In this document: positions 19,297 through 28,411 of the stretch, one piece after another | Numbering within the stretch: position 1 is the stretch's first letter | Layout of the letters: every line of letters begins with the position of its first letter | From: Cardinium endosymbiont of Dermatophagoides farinae | GTDB lineage: Bacteria; Bacteroidota; Bacteroidia; Cytophagales; Amoebophilaceae | DNA length: 64,000 nucleotides | Direction of reading: 5' to 3' | NCBI RefSeq assembly: GCF_007559345.1 | Contig: NZ_VMBH01000002.1 | Coordinates: 1 to 64,000, forward strand | Program-made: the position numbers and the translations under genes | The notes under the pieces: generated by a model | What the model was told of the DNA's origin: nothing | Database searches by the model: none | What the model saw: only the letters and a program-made list of their open reading frames with translations

Positions 19297-20280
19297 ATGA
19301 CAAAAAATTTGCAACATGACAGCTTAGCAAAAAAAATACTTTCAGATCCAATAGCTGCTCGGGAATTTTTAGATCATTATTTACCAGAATCCTGTAAATC
19401 ATTATTGGATATGTCCACGCTTAAAATTGAGAAAGAATCGTATGTAGAAGATAATTTAAAGCAAAAATTTAGTGATTTAGTATTCTCTATCAAGATGAAA
19501 AATAGTCAGAAAGCGTTCATCTACACGTTAATAGAGGCCGAGGTCAGCCCTAAGTATTGGACAGCATTCAAGTTATGGAAATATATGTTTCTCTTGCTAG
19601 AAAGGCATAAGACGAAAAAGAAATCAAAACTTCCACTAATAATTCCGTTGATCCTCTATCATGGTAATACACCTTTTAATGTCCCAAGAAATCTATGGGA
19701 TTTGTTTAGTGAACCGATCCTTGCCAAAACACTTATGGGTGGTGATTATCAATTGGTAGACCTATATGCTATGCCAGATGATGAGATCAAACAGAAGGCA
19801 CACTTTGGAATGATGCAATATTTTATGAAATATGTTCACACCCGTGATATGCTTAAATTATGGGAGGAATTTTTAGAAAACTTTAAGCCTTGTATTATAC
19901 TAGATAAAGAAAAAGGTTATATTTATATAAGGAATTTTTTATGGTATACTGACAGTAAATTACCAGAAGATAAGTACCAAGATTTAGAAAATATCATTAG
20001 GGAACATCTTCCTAAAGAAGATAAAGAAGATCTTATGAGAACTATAGCACAAAAATATAGGGAAGAGGGTATCCGAATAGGGCAGGAGAGTGGTATCAAA
20101 ATAGGACAGGAAAAAGGTAAGTTAGAGGGTAAGTTAGAGGGTAAGTTAGAGGGTAAGTTAGAGGGAGAAAATGAGAAAGCCATTTCTATCGCTAGAGCTA
20201 TGCTTGCAAAGCGTTACCCGTTAGGAGATATTATTGCTCTTACTGGTTTATCCAGATCTCGCATTCAGGAGCTTATGTAG
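19297..20280 (+). CDS. Rpn-type PD-(D/E)XK nuclease/putative transposase, copy B
   Basis: 327 residues, the inverted counterpart of 10873-9878. It keeps FSDLVFSIK, IYTLIEAEVSP and LPLIIPLILYHGN, so the PD-(D/E)XK core looks intact. The low-complexity C-terminal run has four KLEG units instead of five, a one-unit change in a 12-bp tandem repeat. Substitutions cluster in the middle (for example LAKTLMGGDYQLVDLYAMPDDE). Both copies remain open while neighbouring genes decay, suggesting either selection or recent activity. Confidence 0.85.
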   Translation: MTKNLQHDSLAKKILSDPIAAREFLDHYLPESCKSLLDMSTLKIEKESYVEDNLKQKFSDLVFSIKMKNSQKAFIYTLIEAEVSPKYWTAFKLWKYMFLLLERHKTKKKSKLPLIIPLILYHGNTPFNVPRNLWDLFSEPILAKTLMGGDYQLVDLYAMPDDEIKQKAHFGMMQYFMKYVHTRDMLKLWEEFLENFKPCIILDKEKGYIYIRNFLWYTDSKLPEDKYQDLENIIREHLPKEDKEDLMRTIAQKYREEGIRIGQESGIKIGQEKGKLEGKLEGKLEGKLEGENEKAISIARAMLAKRYPLGDIIALTGLSRSRIQELM

Positions 20281-20297
20281 TCCTACTTATAGCTATC

Positions 20298-21089
20298 CTA
20301 TTCGGTTAATGCTATATATTTCGGTTGAAACAATCCGGTGTTAAAGAAATCATTATTTACCCAATATAGATCTGGATCTTTGGTTTTGGCTAACACCTTC
20401 TTAGCGCATAATTCTGCTGTCCCATCACAGGGGTATTCCATATTTATATATATCATAAACCTATTAAACTCATTTAGCTTAAAATAAGAATTTCTCTTCT
20501 GAAAATGAATGTTTACACATTAAATAGTCGGCCCTGAAGTATTATTTATTTGTTAATCAGTATAAAAAGCATTAAAAACCCGTTAAATTTATATCAAGAA
20601 ATAACAACTTTTTGAATTGTTTGGTATAAAAACCTTGCAAAATAGGAGACTAAATCTAGGCAGATATATAATATTTTAGTAACCATTGGTTATAAATTTA
20701 TGTGACTGATTTATAGATGTTTAATATTATTTAATTCGCTAATATTTGCATCTACTAAATAAATATTTTATCTAGTTTTATTAATATACAATATATAATA
20801 CGTTGATAACCAAGATTATTCATTGTTAAGTTGTTATATTTAAATGCATATGGAATAAACTTTGTATAATAATTTTTTATTTATACTGATTGTCATATTA
20901 AAATATGATATAATGTCTAGCTCATAGTAATACTTCAGGGCCGACTAAATACTTAATGATATTCTTAGCTTTATTTGAGAGTTCATCTATGAAAAACTCA
21001 TCGAATTCTACCTCTGACCTGTAGTTTAAAAAAGGGTTATAAGCAAACTCCTTCACTTCTTCTAGTTTGTATTTTTCCCTCATTTTCAT
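20298..21089 (-). pseudogene. Small basic protein gene interrupted by a 422-bp element, copy B
   Basis: Starts with ATG 21089 directly after the stop of the 304-residue gene (MKMREKYKLEEVKEFAYNPFLNYRSEVEFDEFF). The frame is good up to the insertion at 20947, resumes at 20525 (LMCKHSFSEEKFLF...), and ends at TAG 20300-20298 after PKYIALTE. Without the insertion it would be about 120 residues, the same size as its relative at 39121-39486. Copy A lacks this insertion but has its own frameshift and element. Confidence 0.7.
20526..20947. mobile_element. 422-bp non-coding element with 19-bp terminal repeats and 4-bp target duplication
   Basis: Ends AGTCGGCCCTGAAGTATTA (20526-20544) and its exact complement (20929-20947). 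Flanked by AAAT on both sides (20522-20525, 20948-20951). The left arm has the uninterrupted site near 9455, which confirms insertion. No ORF. The inner right part (about 20800-20947) resembles 58080-58231, and the terminal motif recurs alone at 43947-43965, so it is a family with whole and partial copies. No matching transposase is seen in the window. Confidence 0.85.
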
Positions 21090-22004
21090 TTAAAATTTAC
21101 TATTTCTTTTGATTTTACTTTTAACGATATGCTGTGTTAGATCTTTGTTTAACTTTTCACCATAAAGATCTGCAATAGCTTCTTTATCCTTTTTAGACAC
21201 TTCTTCTGATGCCACTTGAAGTCTATTGATTCGTTCTACAAGTTCTCCCATATCTAAGATATTTTTATTTTTAATGCTTTCTAGTTGAAAATACTTTACA
21301 GGGTCATTTTTATAGAAATTAGGATTAAATAGCGTTTTATCTATCTTTTTATTTTGAATCTCGAGATTTTTGATCTGTTCTTTGTAAATTGGAATCAATC
21401 TATTATTGGCCTCTTTAGAAGCTATTTTTATCTGATCTGATCGGCGCAACTCTCTTTGAATATCTGAGCAAATGGAATTTAAGCTTTTTGGTGGTTTTGT
21501 GCTTAGGAAATTACTACTTCTACCCGTAAAAGAATCTACTCTACCTAATAGGGATTTTTCTCTGTAACAAGAAAAAGAACAGTCTCTTTTAAGTTTTCTA
21601 GTACAATCTAAACTAGGAATATAGTCACTTGGGTTCAAACTAATGCCACTGATTTTTTCTGATATACCTAGCACTACTTTACCATATTTAGCATCAGATA
21701 GATCTTTGAATAATGATCTACCTTGATTTTTAATGGAATTAGCCTCTTCTACACTCTTTTTTAGTTTTCTCATACTATCAGCCGCATCCTTCATTTGCGC
21801 TAACACATTGTTAGAGGTACCTACTTGTTCTTCCATTAGCTGAGCTGTTTTTTCTTCTGGAGATAGACCAGGTATCCACTTCTTTAATCCGTTAGGTAAT
21901 ATTTTGTTTAATCCTGATTTAATAGAAGATCCTATACTTGCTGAAGAGGTTACAGGAATGAGCAGGCATAAACAGACTACACCATATTTTTTAAACTTAT
22001 TCAT
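21090..22004 (-). CDS. Secreted coiled-coil protein of the tra operon, copy B
   Basis: 304 residues, intact, differing from the copy at 8395-9309 by scattered substitutions only. Signal peptide ending near SSAS, the same Cys-rich stretch (LDCTRKLKRDCSFSC), and coiled coils. Overlaps the traM stop by 4 nt (ATGA). That both arms keep this frame open while traJ and traN break suggests recent duplication or continuing use. Function unknown. Confidence 0.72.
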   Translation of the reverse strand: MNKFKKYGVVCLCLLIPVTSSASIGSSIKSGLNKILPNGLKKWIPGLSPEEKTAQLMEEQVGTSNNVLAQMKDAADSMRKLKKSVEEANSIKNQGRSLFKDLSDAKYGKVVLGISEKISGISLNPSDYIPSLDCTRKLKRDCSFSCYREKSLLGRVDSFTGRSSNFLSTKPPKSLNSICSDIQRELRRSDQIKIASKEANNRLIPIYKEQIKNLEIQNKKIDKTLFNPNFYKNDPVKYFQLESIKNKNILDMGELVERINRLQVASEEVSKKDKEAIADLYGEKLNKDLTQHIVKSKIKRNSKF

Positions 22005-22867
22005 TTTTCTATTGGTTGAAGGAATACTTTTCTTCTATTTTCTATTGTGATTTTTTGTTCATTTTTAACTGATTTAATACCATCTACTACTACTCCACTG
22101 ATCTCTCTTATCCAAGAATTACTGCCACTACTAGCTGCTTTACTAAGCAATTTGTTTTGCGCTTGATCAATGAAAGGATGTAAATTTTCTACTAATAGGC
22201 CAATCATATAATCTGAATCATACAAACCTATAGCCACTGGAATCACATTTTTACCAAATTCAGCTGTTTCTAATTTAGAAAGAATTCTTTCTTTTCCAAA
22301 AGCAACGATGCCGTATAAAAACGCACCTTTAGGTATTTCTTGACCTTTGTACGAAAAAGCTTCTTTGACACGTATTTTAATACTTCTCCCATGTTTGAGT
22401 TCTTGTGTCCCATAAACATAACCTGCAGCAAAGCTGTTTTTTACCTTAATATTCCTTTTTCTGCCTTTTCTTTCAAAGGCTACTGGAAAGTAGTTTTTTT
22501 CCTGTTTTTGAGGATGGACTATTTTCTTAAGTTTTTGCACTACTTTTTTAGGTTTAACACTAACTTTTTCAGGTTCTTTAACCGGTTCTGGTTCACCTGT
22601 TGATACTTCTTTATTTATATTTTTAGCCATATCCTCAAACAAAGAGCAACCTACCTGTGCTGATTGAAAGCGACCAACACCTTTAATTCTCTGATTCGTT
22701 TCTTTAGTAATCGATAATGGTTCTGATTTTTCAAGTAGTTTACAAGTTTTAGGTGGAGGGGCTACAAAAAACTCATGCCAACTCTTTGTTTTTCTTACAT
22801 CCCGTAATATAATCCAAGCAATAACCAATAACCCAGCTAATCCAAAACCTAATTTCTTTTTATCCAT
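22001..22867 (-). CDS. traM: Conjugation protein TraM (VirB10-like), copy B
   Basis: 288 residues, intact. N-terminal membrane helix, a linker of Pro/Lys/Glu (about 85-125), and the C-terminal TraM domain (AGYVYGTQELKHGRSIKI, IPKGAFLYGIVAFGKERI, IPVAIGLYDSDYMIGL). Two residues longer than copy A through a small insertion near residue 65 (IKGVGRFQSAQ). Sits 5 nt after the traN pseudogene and overlaps the next gene by 4 nt. Confidence 0.8.
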   Translation of the reverse strand: MDKKKLGFGLAGLLVIAWIILRDVRKTKSWHEFFVAPPPKTCKLLEKSEPLSITKETNQRIKGVGRFQSAQVGCSLFEDMAKNINKEVSTGEPEPVKEPEKVSVKPKKVVQKLKKIVHPQKQEKNYFPVAFERKGRKRNIKVKNSFAAGYVYGTQELKHGRSIKIRVKEAFSYKGQEIPKGAFLYGIVAFGKERILSKLETAEFGKNVIPVAIGLYDSDYMIGLLVENLHPFIDQAQNKLLSKAASSGSNSWIREISGVVVDGIKSVKNEQKITIENRRKVFLQPIEK

Positions 22868-22872
22868 GGAAA

Positions 22873-23673
22873 TTAAACTTCTTTAGATTCTTTAACCAAA
22901 CAGGGTATACTCAGCAACAATCTGTTAGGTAGGTTCAAACTTAAATCTCTACGACCTTTTTTCTCTTCAAAACGAACGATTATACCTGATTTTTCTACCT
23001 TGTGTTTGATAACGAAAATCATAGGTAGGACCTCTCCAGGTGCTACTACCATTCGTTTAGGTTTTAATTTAATAGGAATAGCGGTTTTTTCTTTGTTATT
23101 GCCTACAAAATATAGGCTTCCTACCTTATAATTATAAGGAGAGCTATTTCTCAATACAAACTTTAAAACAATCTCTTCTCCTGTGCTAACGGCATTACTC
23201 AAAAAAACAACTTACTTTCTGCTTAGTTTGATGAAAACGTTTAATATTCGGTTGTCCCTGCGATACGTATTCTATAGCTTCTGTTAAGGATTCAGTTAAA
23301 GGTTCATCAGTGTCCCATTTCTCTGCTTCTTCTGTGTATTTAATTTTATGCTGTGTAAGATCATACATTGGCTGTATGCCTGCATCATAACTAACGGTTC
23401 CATAAAATACATCAACCTTTTCATTTTTTTTGCCTTCGTTGGATAGATAAAATACTGTAATAGTGGTCTTGCTGGTCCCAGGATGTTTAGCCTTTATTTC
23501 TAAAAATCTGCCTTCTTCTTTGGATACATACTCTTTATCACCATTGCCAAAAGAAATCTTTTCAATCGTACCACTGAGTTCCAACAAAGTTGGGTATTTA
23601 TCTGAAACTTTGATATCCAATGCAAAAGCAGGAAAATAAAAAATTAAAATAGTAAAAGGCTACTTTTCTTCAT
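22873..23673 (-). pseudogene. traN: traN pseudogene, copy B (two frameshifts)
   Basis: Starts inside the end of traK like copy A (ATG 23673) but loses one base within the signal-peptide codons, giving a stop after about 9 codons. A second shift lies at 23200-23206, where copy A has six T and this copy seven in the coding strand (the two pieces are 23620-23195 and 23202-22873). Residues otherwise match the intact traN at 6732-7532. The homopolymer change is the kind of error sequencing can produce; the first indel is harder to dismiss. Confidence 0.85.
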
Positions 23674-24319
23674 GGTTTAAAAAGGTTAAATCAGTGATCA
23701 TTAACCCATATGGATTTTTACTACATCTAGCTGTTGGTTGCATTTCTAATGCAATGCCTTGATGGTAGCTATGGGTTTTTACTTTTCCTTGACCGGTTAA
23801 AAATTTTAAATCCGTTTGAAAATAAATCTGTGATCTATAGGGATAGTTTTGTGTATCAGTATGTATGCTTTTAACATAAACCGTAGTTACCCCATTAGAT
23901 TCCTTATATACTTGAAACAAACTATCATCAGAAAAGAGTTTTTTTAGGGTGACTCTGGATGTGTTATTCATGACGGTCAAGGCTCGTTCAATGTTTTCTT
24001 GATAATTGTTTTCGCTATGGGCAAAGCCATCTTGGATAAAACGCATAGCAAAATTTTCTACTTCAAAAGATTCTCTAGTGTTATGATTGGGATTCTCTTT
24101 TCTTATACCCACATGGGTCCCTTCAAGGGTAGCAAAATAGACCAAATCACTTCTGTTTTGTTTAAAGACCAAATAGCCTAAAAAAGCAGATAACCCACCT
24201 AATGATACCAAAAGAAAAACTACTAAAAAGCGTAATAGGTTAATAATATTCCCGTAATGATAGCTGTTTAGCTTATGAATCGATTGAACGGTTGATGACT
24301 GATCTTTACTATCTAACAT
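23660..24319 (-). CDS. traK: Conjugation protein TraK (VirB8-like), copy B
   Basis: 219 residues, intact, with the single membrane helix near residues 29-49 and a periplasmic C-terminal domain as in copy A. One residue shorter at the N-terminus (MLDSKDQSS versus MLDNKDYQSS). Its last codons overlap the start of the broken traN. Confidence 0.8.
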   Translation of the reverse strand: MLDSKDQSSTVQSIHKLNSYHYGNIINLLRFLVVFLLVSLGGLSAFLGYLVFKQNRSDLVYFATLEGTHVGIRKENPNHNTRESFEVENFAMRFIQDGFAHSENNYQENIERALTVMNNTSRVTLKKLFSDDSLFQVYKESNGVTTVYVKSIHTDTQNYPYRSQIYFQTDLKFLTGQGKVKTHSYHQGIALEMQPTARCSKNPYGLMITDLTFLNHEEK

Positions 24320-24402
24320 ATTTTATTAAGTTTTTTATAATAGGGTTATGACCATTTTCTCCCATTTGCTTGCCTAACCAAGTCCTTACGCAGTAAGGAT
24401 TA

Positions 24403-25217
24403 TTATTTATCTTTTTTTCCAAATTTTGGCAGATGACTAGCCCCATAAGCCATAAACTGACTCGTCTTTGCTTCTCCTATCGCAAAAAGGCTATTTCCTA
24501 CCGTGTTACCTATATATAGAGAGGTGAGCGGACCTACCATAGCATACATTAAGCAAGTAGCGATAGCAGCACCTATACCATCTACGTTATTGAACTCTAA
24601 AGAAATCAATGAATAGTCTAATAAATCAATGGTTACCCCCACATTAAAAAGGAAATTAGCATATTGAGCCAATAATTAACTATACTGCTGAAATTGCCTG
24701 GTAAGAGGCTAGCAGCAATGGCCAAAGGACCTACTTGTAAGGTAAATAGGATTGCTTGATGACGAAATATAGTAGTGGTTAAACCCATTATGCGAGATAT
24801 CGATTTTAAAGCTTTAGTAGTTAAATTCGAAAAACAATTTTTAATCAGCTGCCAGATACTTATTTCAGGATCTTTAATACTTTCGAAACTATCAGGTTTA
24901 ACTAGATCATGCCAATCAAACCTCTTCATAATCAAAGCGGTTAATTTGTCTAGCATATGAAAAATATCCAAGTAGAACTGTAAAAGCAGAAAGGTAATAG
25001 CTAGCGTTAACAGACTGGTATAACAGGATTTTAATAACTCAGCAGTGCTTAAATGATACTGAAAATAATAGACCATTAAACGTACCAACAAGAAAGGCAA
25101 TAGTAATAACTTGGCTACGCCAATCATCTTGCCAATGGTGGTATCCACCATTAGGTTTTGTGCTTCCAGGTTTAGATGCACTGAAGAAGATAGAATACCT
25201 TGAAAATGACTAGACAT
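24403..25217 (-). pseudogene. traJ: traJ (VirB6-like) frameshifted, copy B
   Basis: Start ATG 25217 overlaps the traG stop. The frame stays open to 24633, where a run of five G (copy A has six) shifts it; the remainder continues in the frame of 24672-24403. The Gln codon that is a stop in copy A (5550) is CAG here, so the two arms carry different lesions and no intact traJ exists in this window. Polytopic membrane protein of the transfer channel. A single-base run change could be a sequencing error, which would make this the working copy. Confidence 0.78.
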
Positions 25218-27663
25218 AATATTTTTGTTTAGTATGGTATACCCATTCTGCAATGCCATCTTCTATGTTTCCATGTTTTTTAGCCAATGCAGCAATTTGG
25301 TTTCTTTCTGATGGATGAGAGGTAAACATAGCATGTTCCCAAAGAGAGGGTTCTAGTAGCCACACATGACTCTGTCCCATCTCTTTAATAAAGATTTCCC
25401 TAAAACCGCCTGGGCCATTGTGTCTGCGCAGACTGGCATACTTTTGCATGTCTAACGCATTCATACCTAAGAAAGTACCTATTTCTTCTCTGCTAGAGGC
25501 TTTTTCATTATATAAAAGGATAAAGGTAGCGGCATTGTTTTTAATGGCACTGGCGATCTTAGATGATTTGATTTCCCCGATGTCTTGCGTGATGATTCGG
25601 ATAGAAGTTTTGGTTTTTCTGCCTTTTCGGTAAAAAGCTTCTATGTGCTCCCTAGAAGCATCATCTAAATTCGTCCAACCTTCTTCAATGTCTATGAATT
25701 TAGTAGCATCTGGATGTTTAGCAACCATCTCAAAAGCAAAGTCAAAAAGAATTTGCACTACCAATGGATAGAGTTTGCTATTGCCTTTAATAGCTTCTAG
25801 CTCAAAACAAACTAACCTATGGTCTACTAGATAGTCTTGTGATAATGCATTAAAATGATCTTTGTAAATACCATGGGAAAATGGATGTAAAACAATAAAA
25901 AATTCTTGAAAAAGGAACAACTGATCTTTTTTTAGATCAAGAATAGCTTTCCCATTAGCTGCTACCAATGCTTGTAAATAGTCATAAAATCCCGTTAAAG
26001 TAGGGATGACATCCTCTGACAAATTTCTATAATAATCACTAATCCACTGAGAGAGTAAAAATTTTTTTACTTCACTCATGGGATTTTTATTCAAATCTCC
26101 CTTCCACATTTTGCCAATGAGCCCGACCAAAAAGATGATTTTACTGCTATCTGGCAGGAACCTGCCAGATTCATCAGATGGAAATAAAAAAGGATTTAAG
26201 GCTAAAGATTTTTCTGCACTGAGTTCAATATATTTCCCTCCTAAAGCTTCAAATAAATGGCGATAGGTCCCGCCACTGTCAATGACAATCACTATATGGC
26301 CTGCTTCAAATCGATTTTTAATCATTTTGCCGTTAAAAAAAGATTTTCCAGATCCAGAAGGTCCGAAAATAAATGCATTTTGATTGTCTAAATCGGTGTT
26401 AAATGGATTGAAATAGATGGGTTCTCTGTATCTATTGGCCAGTAACACACCTTCTTTATAGCCTGTGAATGGTGTGGTACTATTCATATGAGCGATAGCT
26501 GTTAATAAAGGAATCGGTATACGCCTATACACCTGATTGCCATTACCTGGTAAAGCAGCACAAAATAAATTAGCGGTATCTATGGTTTCTAAATAACCCC
26601 TCATGCCTATCCCGGCGAAAGCAGCTAGTACTTGAGCACTATAGTTATTAAGAGTCTCCAAATCAGTTATACAAAAAGGTATAACTAAAAAAGATAAATA
26701 AACAATGGGTTCGTTACGCTGGAGAAGGGTTTGTTCGAATTCAGCCATCTCGCTGCGTATATGTCTGATGTTTTGAAGCTTACGTTCATCTAGTTTAGTA
26801 GCCTCACTCCAGGCAAATGCATTGAAGTGGTTTTTTAAGAATGCTTCAGAGTCAATCATACGAATGACTCTGGAAATGATATGCGGAAAGTCTAAACTAC
26901 GCCCAAGGCCTTCTGTTAAAGGGGCACATACGCCACCATTGTTACCAAACTTATCCAGCACTGTATAACTAGGCTCAGCAGAACTTTCCATTAAAGAAAT
27001 CACTTGCGCTTTTCTGTTAGCCACCTCTACATATTCTTTATTTTTAACCAAACCACCATATAATGTGCCTTCAGGATCTTTAAAGTTTAAGGATAAACAT
27101 CTATGTACCAGTCTGGAAAATTCATCAGACGTAAGAGGAGTTAAGGGAAGATTGGTAGATACACTTTGACGAAATTGGGCGGCATCTTTTTTAGCTATTG
27201 TGAGTCGCTTTTCTAAGTTAGTGAATGGATTTTTACTAAAATTTTTGGTCTCATCTCTAGAATAAAAAGTAGATAGTGGCGTATAATCCTTATAGAATCC
27301 AGGAAAGGAAAGTATAATATAGGATTCATAGTGCAGTATAGGACGACTTTCTGTATAACTGAATTGTTTTTGTTTAAAAAAATCAAGCTCGTTACTATCT
27401 ACAGATGGATTATGCCATTGATCTGGGTGGTATATGTCTATCTGTTGTAAGAGGCTACCAGAGGGCAGCTCTTTCATACTACTAGATAGCATATGCGTCC
27501 AGTCTATATAGTGCTGCTCTGTGTACTGTTCCTGAAAGGCTAAAAATGCTTTAAAGGGAACAGATATAGTCCCATCTGCAGATATAGCCATATCGTCATG
27601 AAAATCCACAAATGGAAGAACTCTATGTAAGTCTTCTTTCTTATCTTTTTTCGAGAAAAGCAT
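25210..27663 (-). CDS. traG: Conjugation ATPase TraG (VirB4-like), intact
   Basis: 817 residues, a normal length for Bacteroidota TraG. The N-terminal domain (about 1-400) belongs to the VirB4/CagE type. Walker A is IFGPSGSGKSFF (about residues 430-445) and the Walker B region is KFIDIEEGWTNL (about 650), followed by TSIRIITQDIGEI. TraG is a cytoplasmic, membrane-associated ATPase that drives assembly of the conjugation channel. The start at 27663 overlaps the end of traF; the stop overlaps traJ. This is the only intact traG; copy A is broken three times. Confidence 0.93.
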   Translation of the reverse strand: MLFSKKDKKEDLHRVLPFVDFHDDMAISADGTISVPFKAFLAFQEQYTEQHYIDWTHMLSSSMKELPSGSLLQQIDIYHPDQWHNPSVDSNELDFFKQKQFSYTESRPILHYESYIILSFPGFYKDYTPLSTFYSRDETKNFSKNPFTNLEKRLTIAKKDAAQFRQSVSTNLPLTPLTSDEFSRLVHRCLSLNFKDPEGTLYGGLVKNKEYVEVANRKAQVISLMESSAEPSYTVLDKFGNNGGVCAPLTEGLGRSLDFPHIISRVIRMIDSEAFLKNHFNAFAWSEATKLDERKLQNIRHIRSEMAEFEQTLLQRNEPIVYLSFLVIPFCITDLETLNNYSAQVLAAFAGIGMRGYLETIDTANLFCAALPGNGNQVYRRIPIPLLTAIAHMNSTTPFTGYKEGVLLANRYREPIYFNPFNTDLDNQNAFIFGPSGSGKSFFNGKMIKNRFEAGHIVIVIDSGGTYRHLFEALGGKYIELSAEKSLALNPFLFPSDESGRFLPDSSKIIFLVGLIGKMWKGDLNKNPMSEVKKFLLSQWISDYYRNLSEDVIPTLTGFYDYLQALVAANGKAILDLKKDQLFLFQEFFIVLHPFSHGIYKDHFNALSQDYLVDHRLVCFELEAIKGNSKLYPLVVQILFDFAFEMVAKHPDATKFIDIEEGWTNLDDASREHIEAFYRKGRKTKTSIRIITQDIGEIKSSKIASAIKNNAATFILLYNEKASSREEIGTFLGMNALDMQKYASLRRHNGPGGFREIFIKEMGQSHVWLLEPSLWEHAMFTSHPSERNQIAALAKKHGNIEDGIAEWVYHTKQKYYV

Positions 27664-27964
27664 TGATCTTAAATTTTATCCTAAAATTATCTATCGGTAC
27701 ATGCAAAAAATGATAAGCAAAAAGACTTGATAACCAGGTAGGATTATTATTTTTTAGGAATATTTTTACCAAAAAAGAAACAATAATCATTAGACTTGTT
27801 AAAGAGATGGTCCACATGCGGTTGTAGTGTAACCAGTCTTCACAGTAACAAGATAAAATATAGGTCAGGCAGCAAATGCCTAGCGCCACTAAGGCTTCTG
27901 GTAACGAGAAAGGACCTAAAAAGCCTTTCTCTTTTAAATAGGGGCTATTGACTAATTTTTGCAT
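27641..27964 (-). CDS. traF: TraF-like (DUF4133, VirB3-like) membrane protein, intact
   Basis: 107 residues with two adjacent hydrophobic helices (about 23-40 and 50-68), the size and layout of TraF in Bacteroidota transfer operons, and in the expected position directly before traG. Trp44 (CEDWLHYN) is the residue replaced by TGA in copy A. Overlaps the traG start by 23 nt. Assigned mainly from context and topology. Confidence 0.7.
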   Translation of the reverse strand: MQKLVNSPYLKEKGFLGPFSLPEALVALGICCLTYILSCYCEDWLHYNRMWTISLTSLMIIVSFLVKIFLKNNNPTWLSSLFAYHFLHVPIDNFRIKFKINAFLEKR

Positions 27965-27978
27965 GGGGAATCTCTCCT

Positions 27979-28221
27979 TTATCCGATTCTAAAAAAATTG
28001 GCAACCATATCATACAAAGGACCAACGGACGAAAAAAATACAATGGCAGCTACCCAGTGTAGTAACTCATGAAAGATCATGCCTCTGTCCCTGCCAGTGT
28101 TATACAAATAGGCCAATCTAAAGGCGCCCACTACACCTAGTAGCTTGGCTACCAAGGTTAACAATTGGTAGCCGCTTGCAATCCAGCCTTCAGGGGCACC
28201 TGTTATATCAAATGTGATCAT
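27979..28221 (-). CDS. traE: TraE-like (DUF4134, VirB2-like) membrane protein, intact
   Basis: 80 residues, two hydrophobic segments (about 17-35 and 55-75), no cleavable signal apparent. The pattern GYQLLTLVAKLLGVVGAFRLAYLYN...GRDRG fits TraE/DUF4134, which sits just before TraF in these operons. Unlike usual TraE there is no long N-terminal leader. Pilin-like role is by family analogy. Confidence 0.65.
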   Translation of the reverse strand: MITFDITGAPEGWIASGYQLLTLVAKLLGVVGAFRLAYLYNTGRDRGMIFHELLHWVAAIVFFSSVGPLYDMVANFFRIG

Positions 28222-28411
28222 TTTAATACTATTTTAATGTTATTTTAATATTATGATGTTAACCTTAAGATGTATCTGAATATTTACTTTTATCTAGATT
28301 ATAACCATACCCTTACTGCGTAAGTATGTTTTTAACTGAAAAACAAGCTAATGGGATAGCAATACTTTTTTATAGTGGACTAATTTATTAAGACAAATTT
28401 TTATTAATTCG

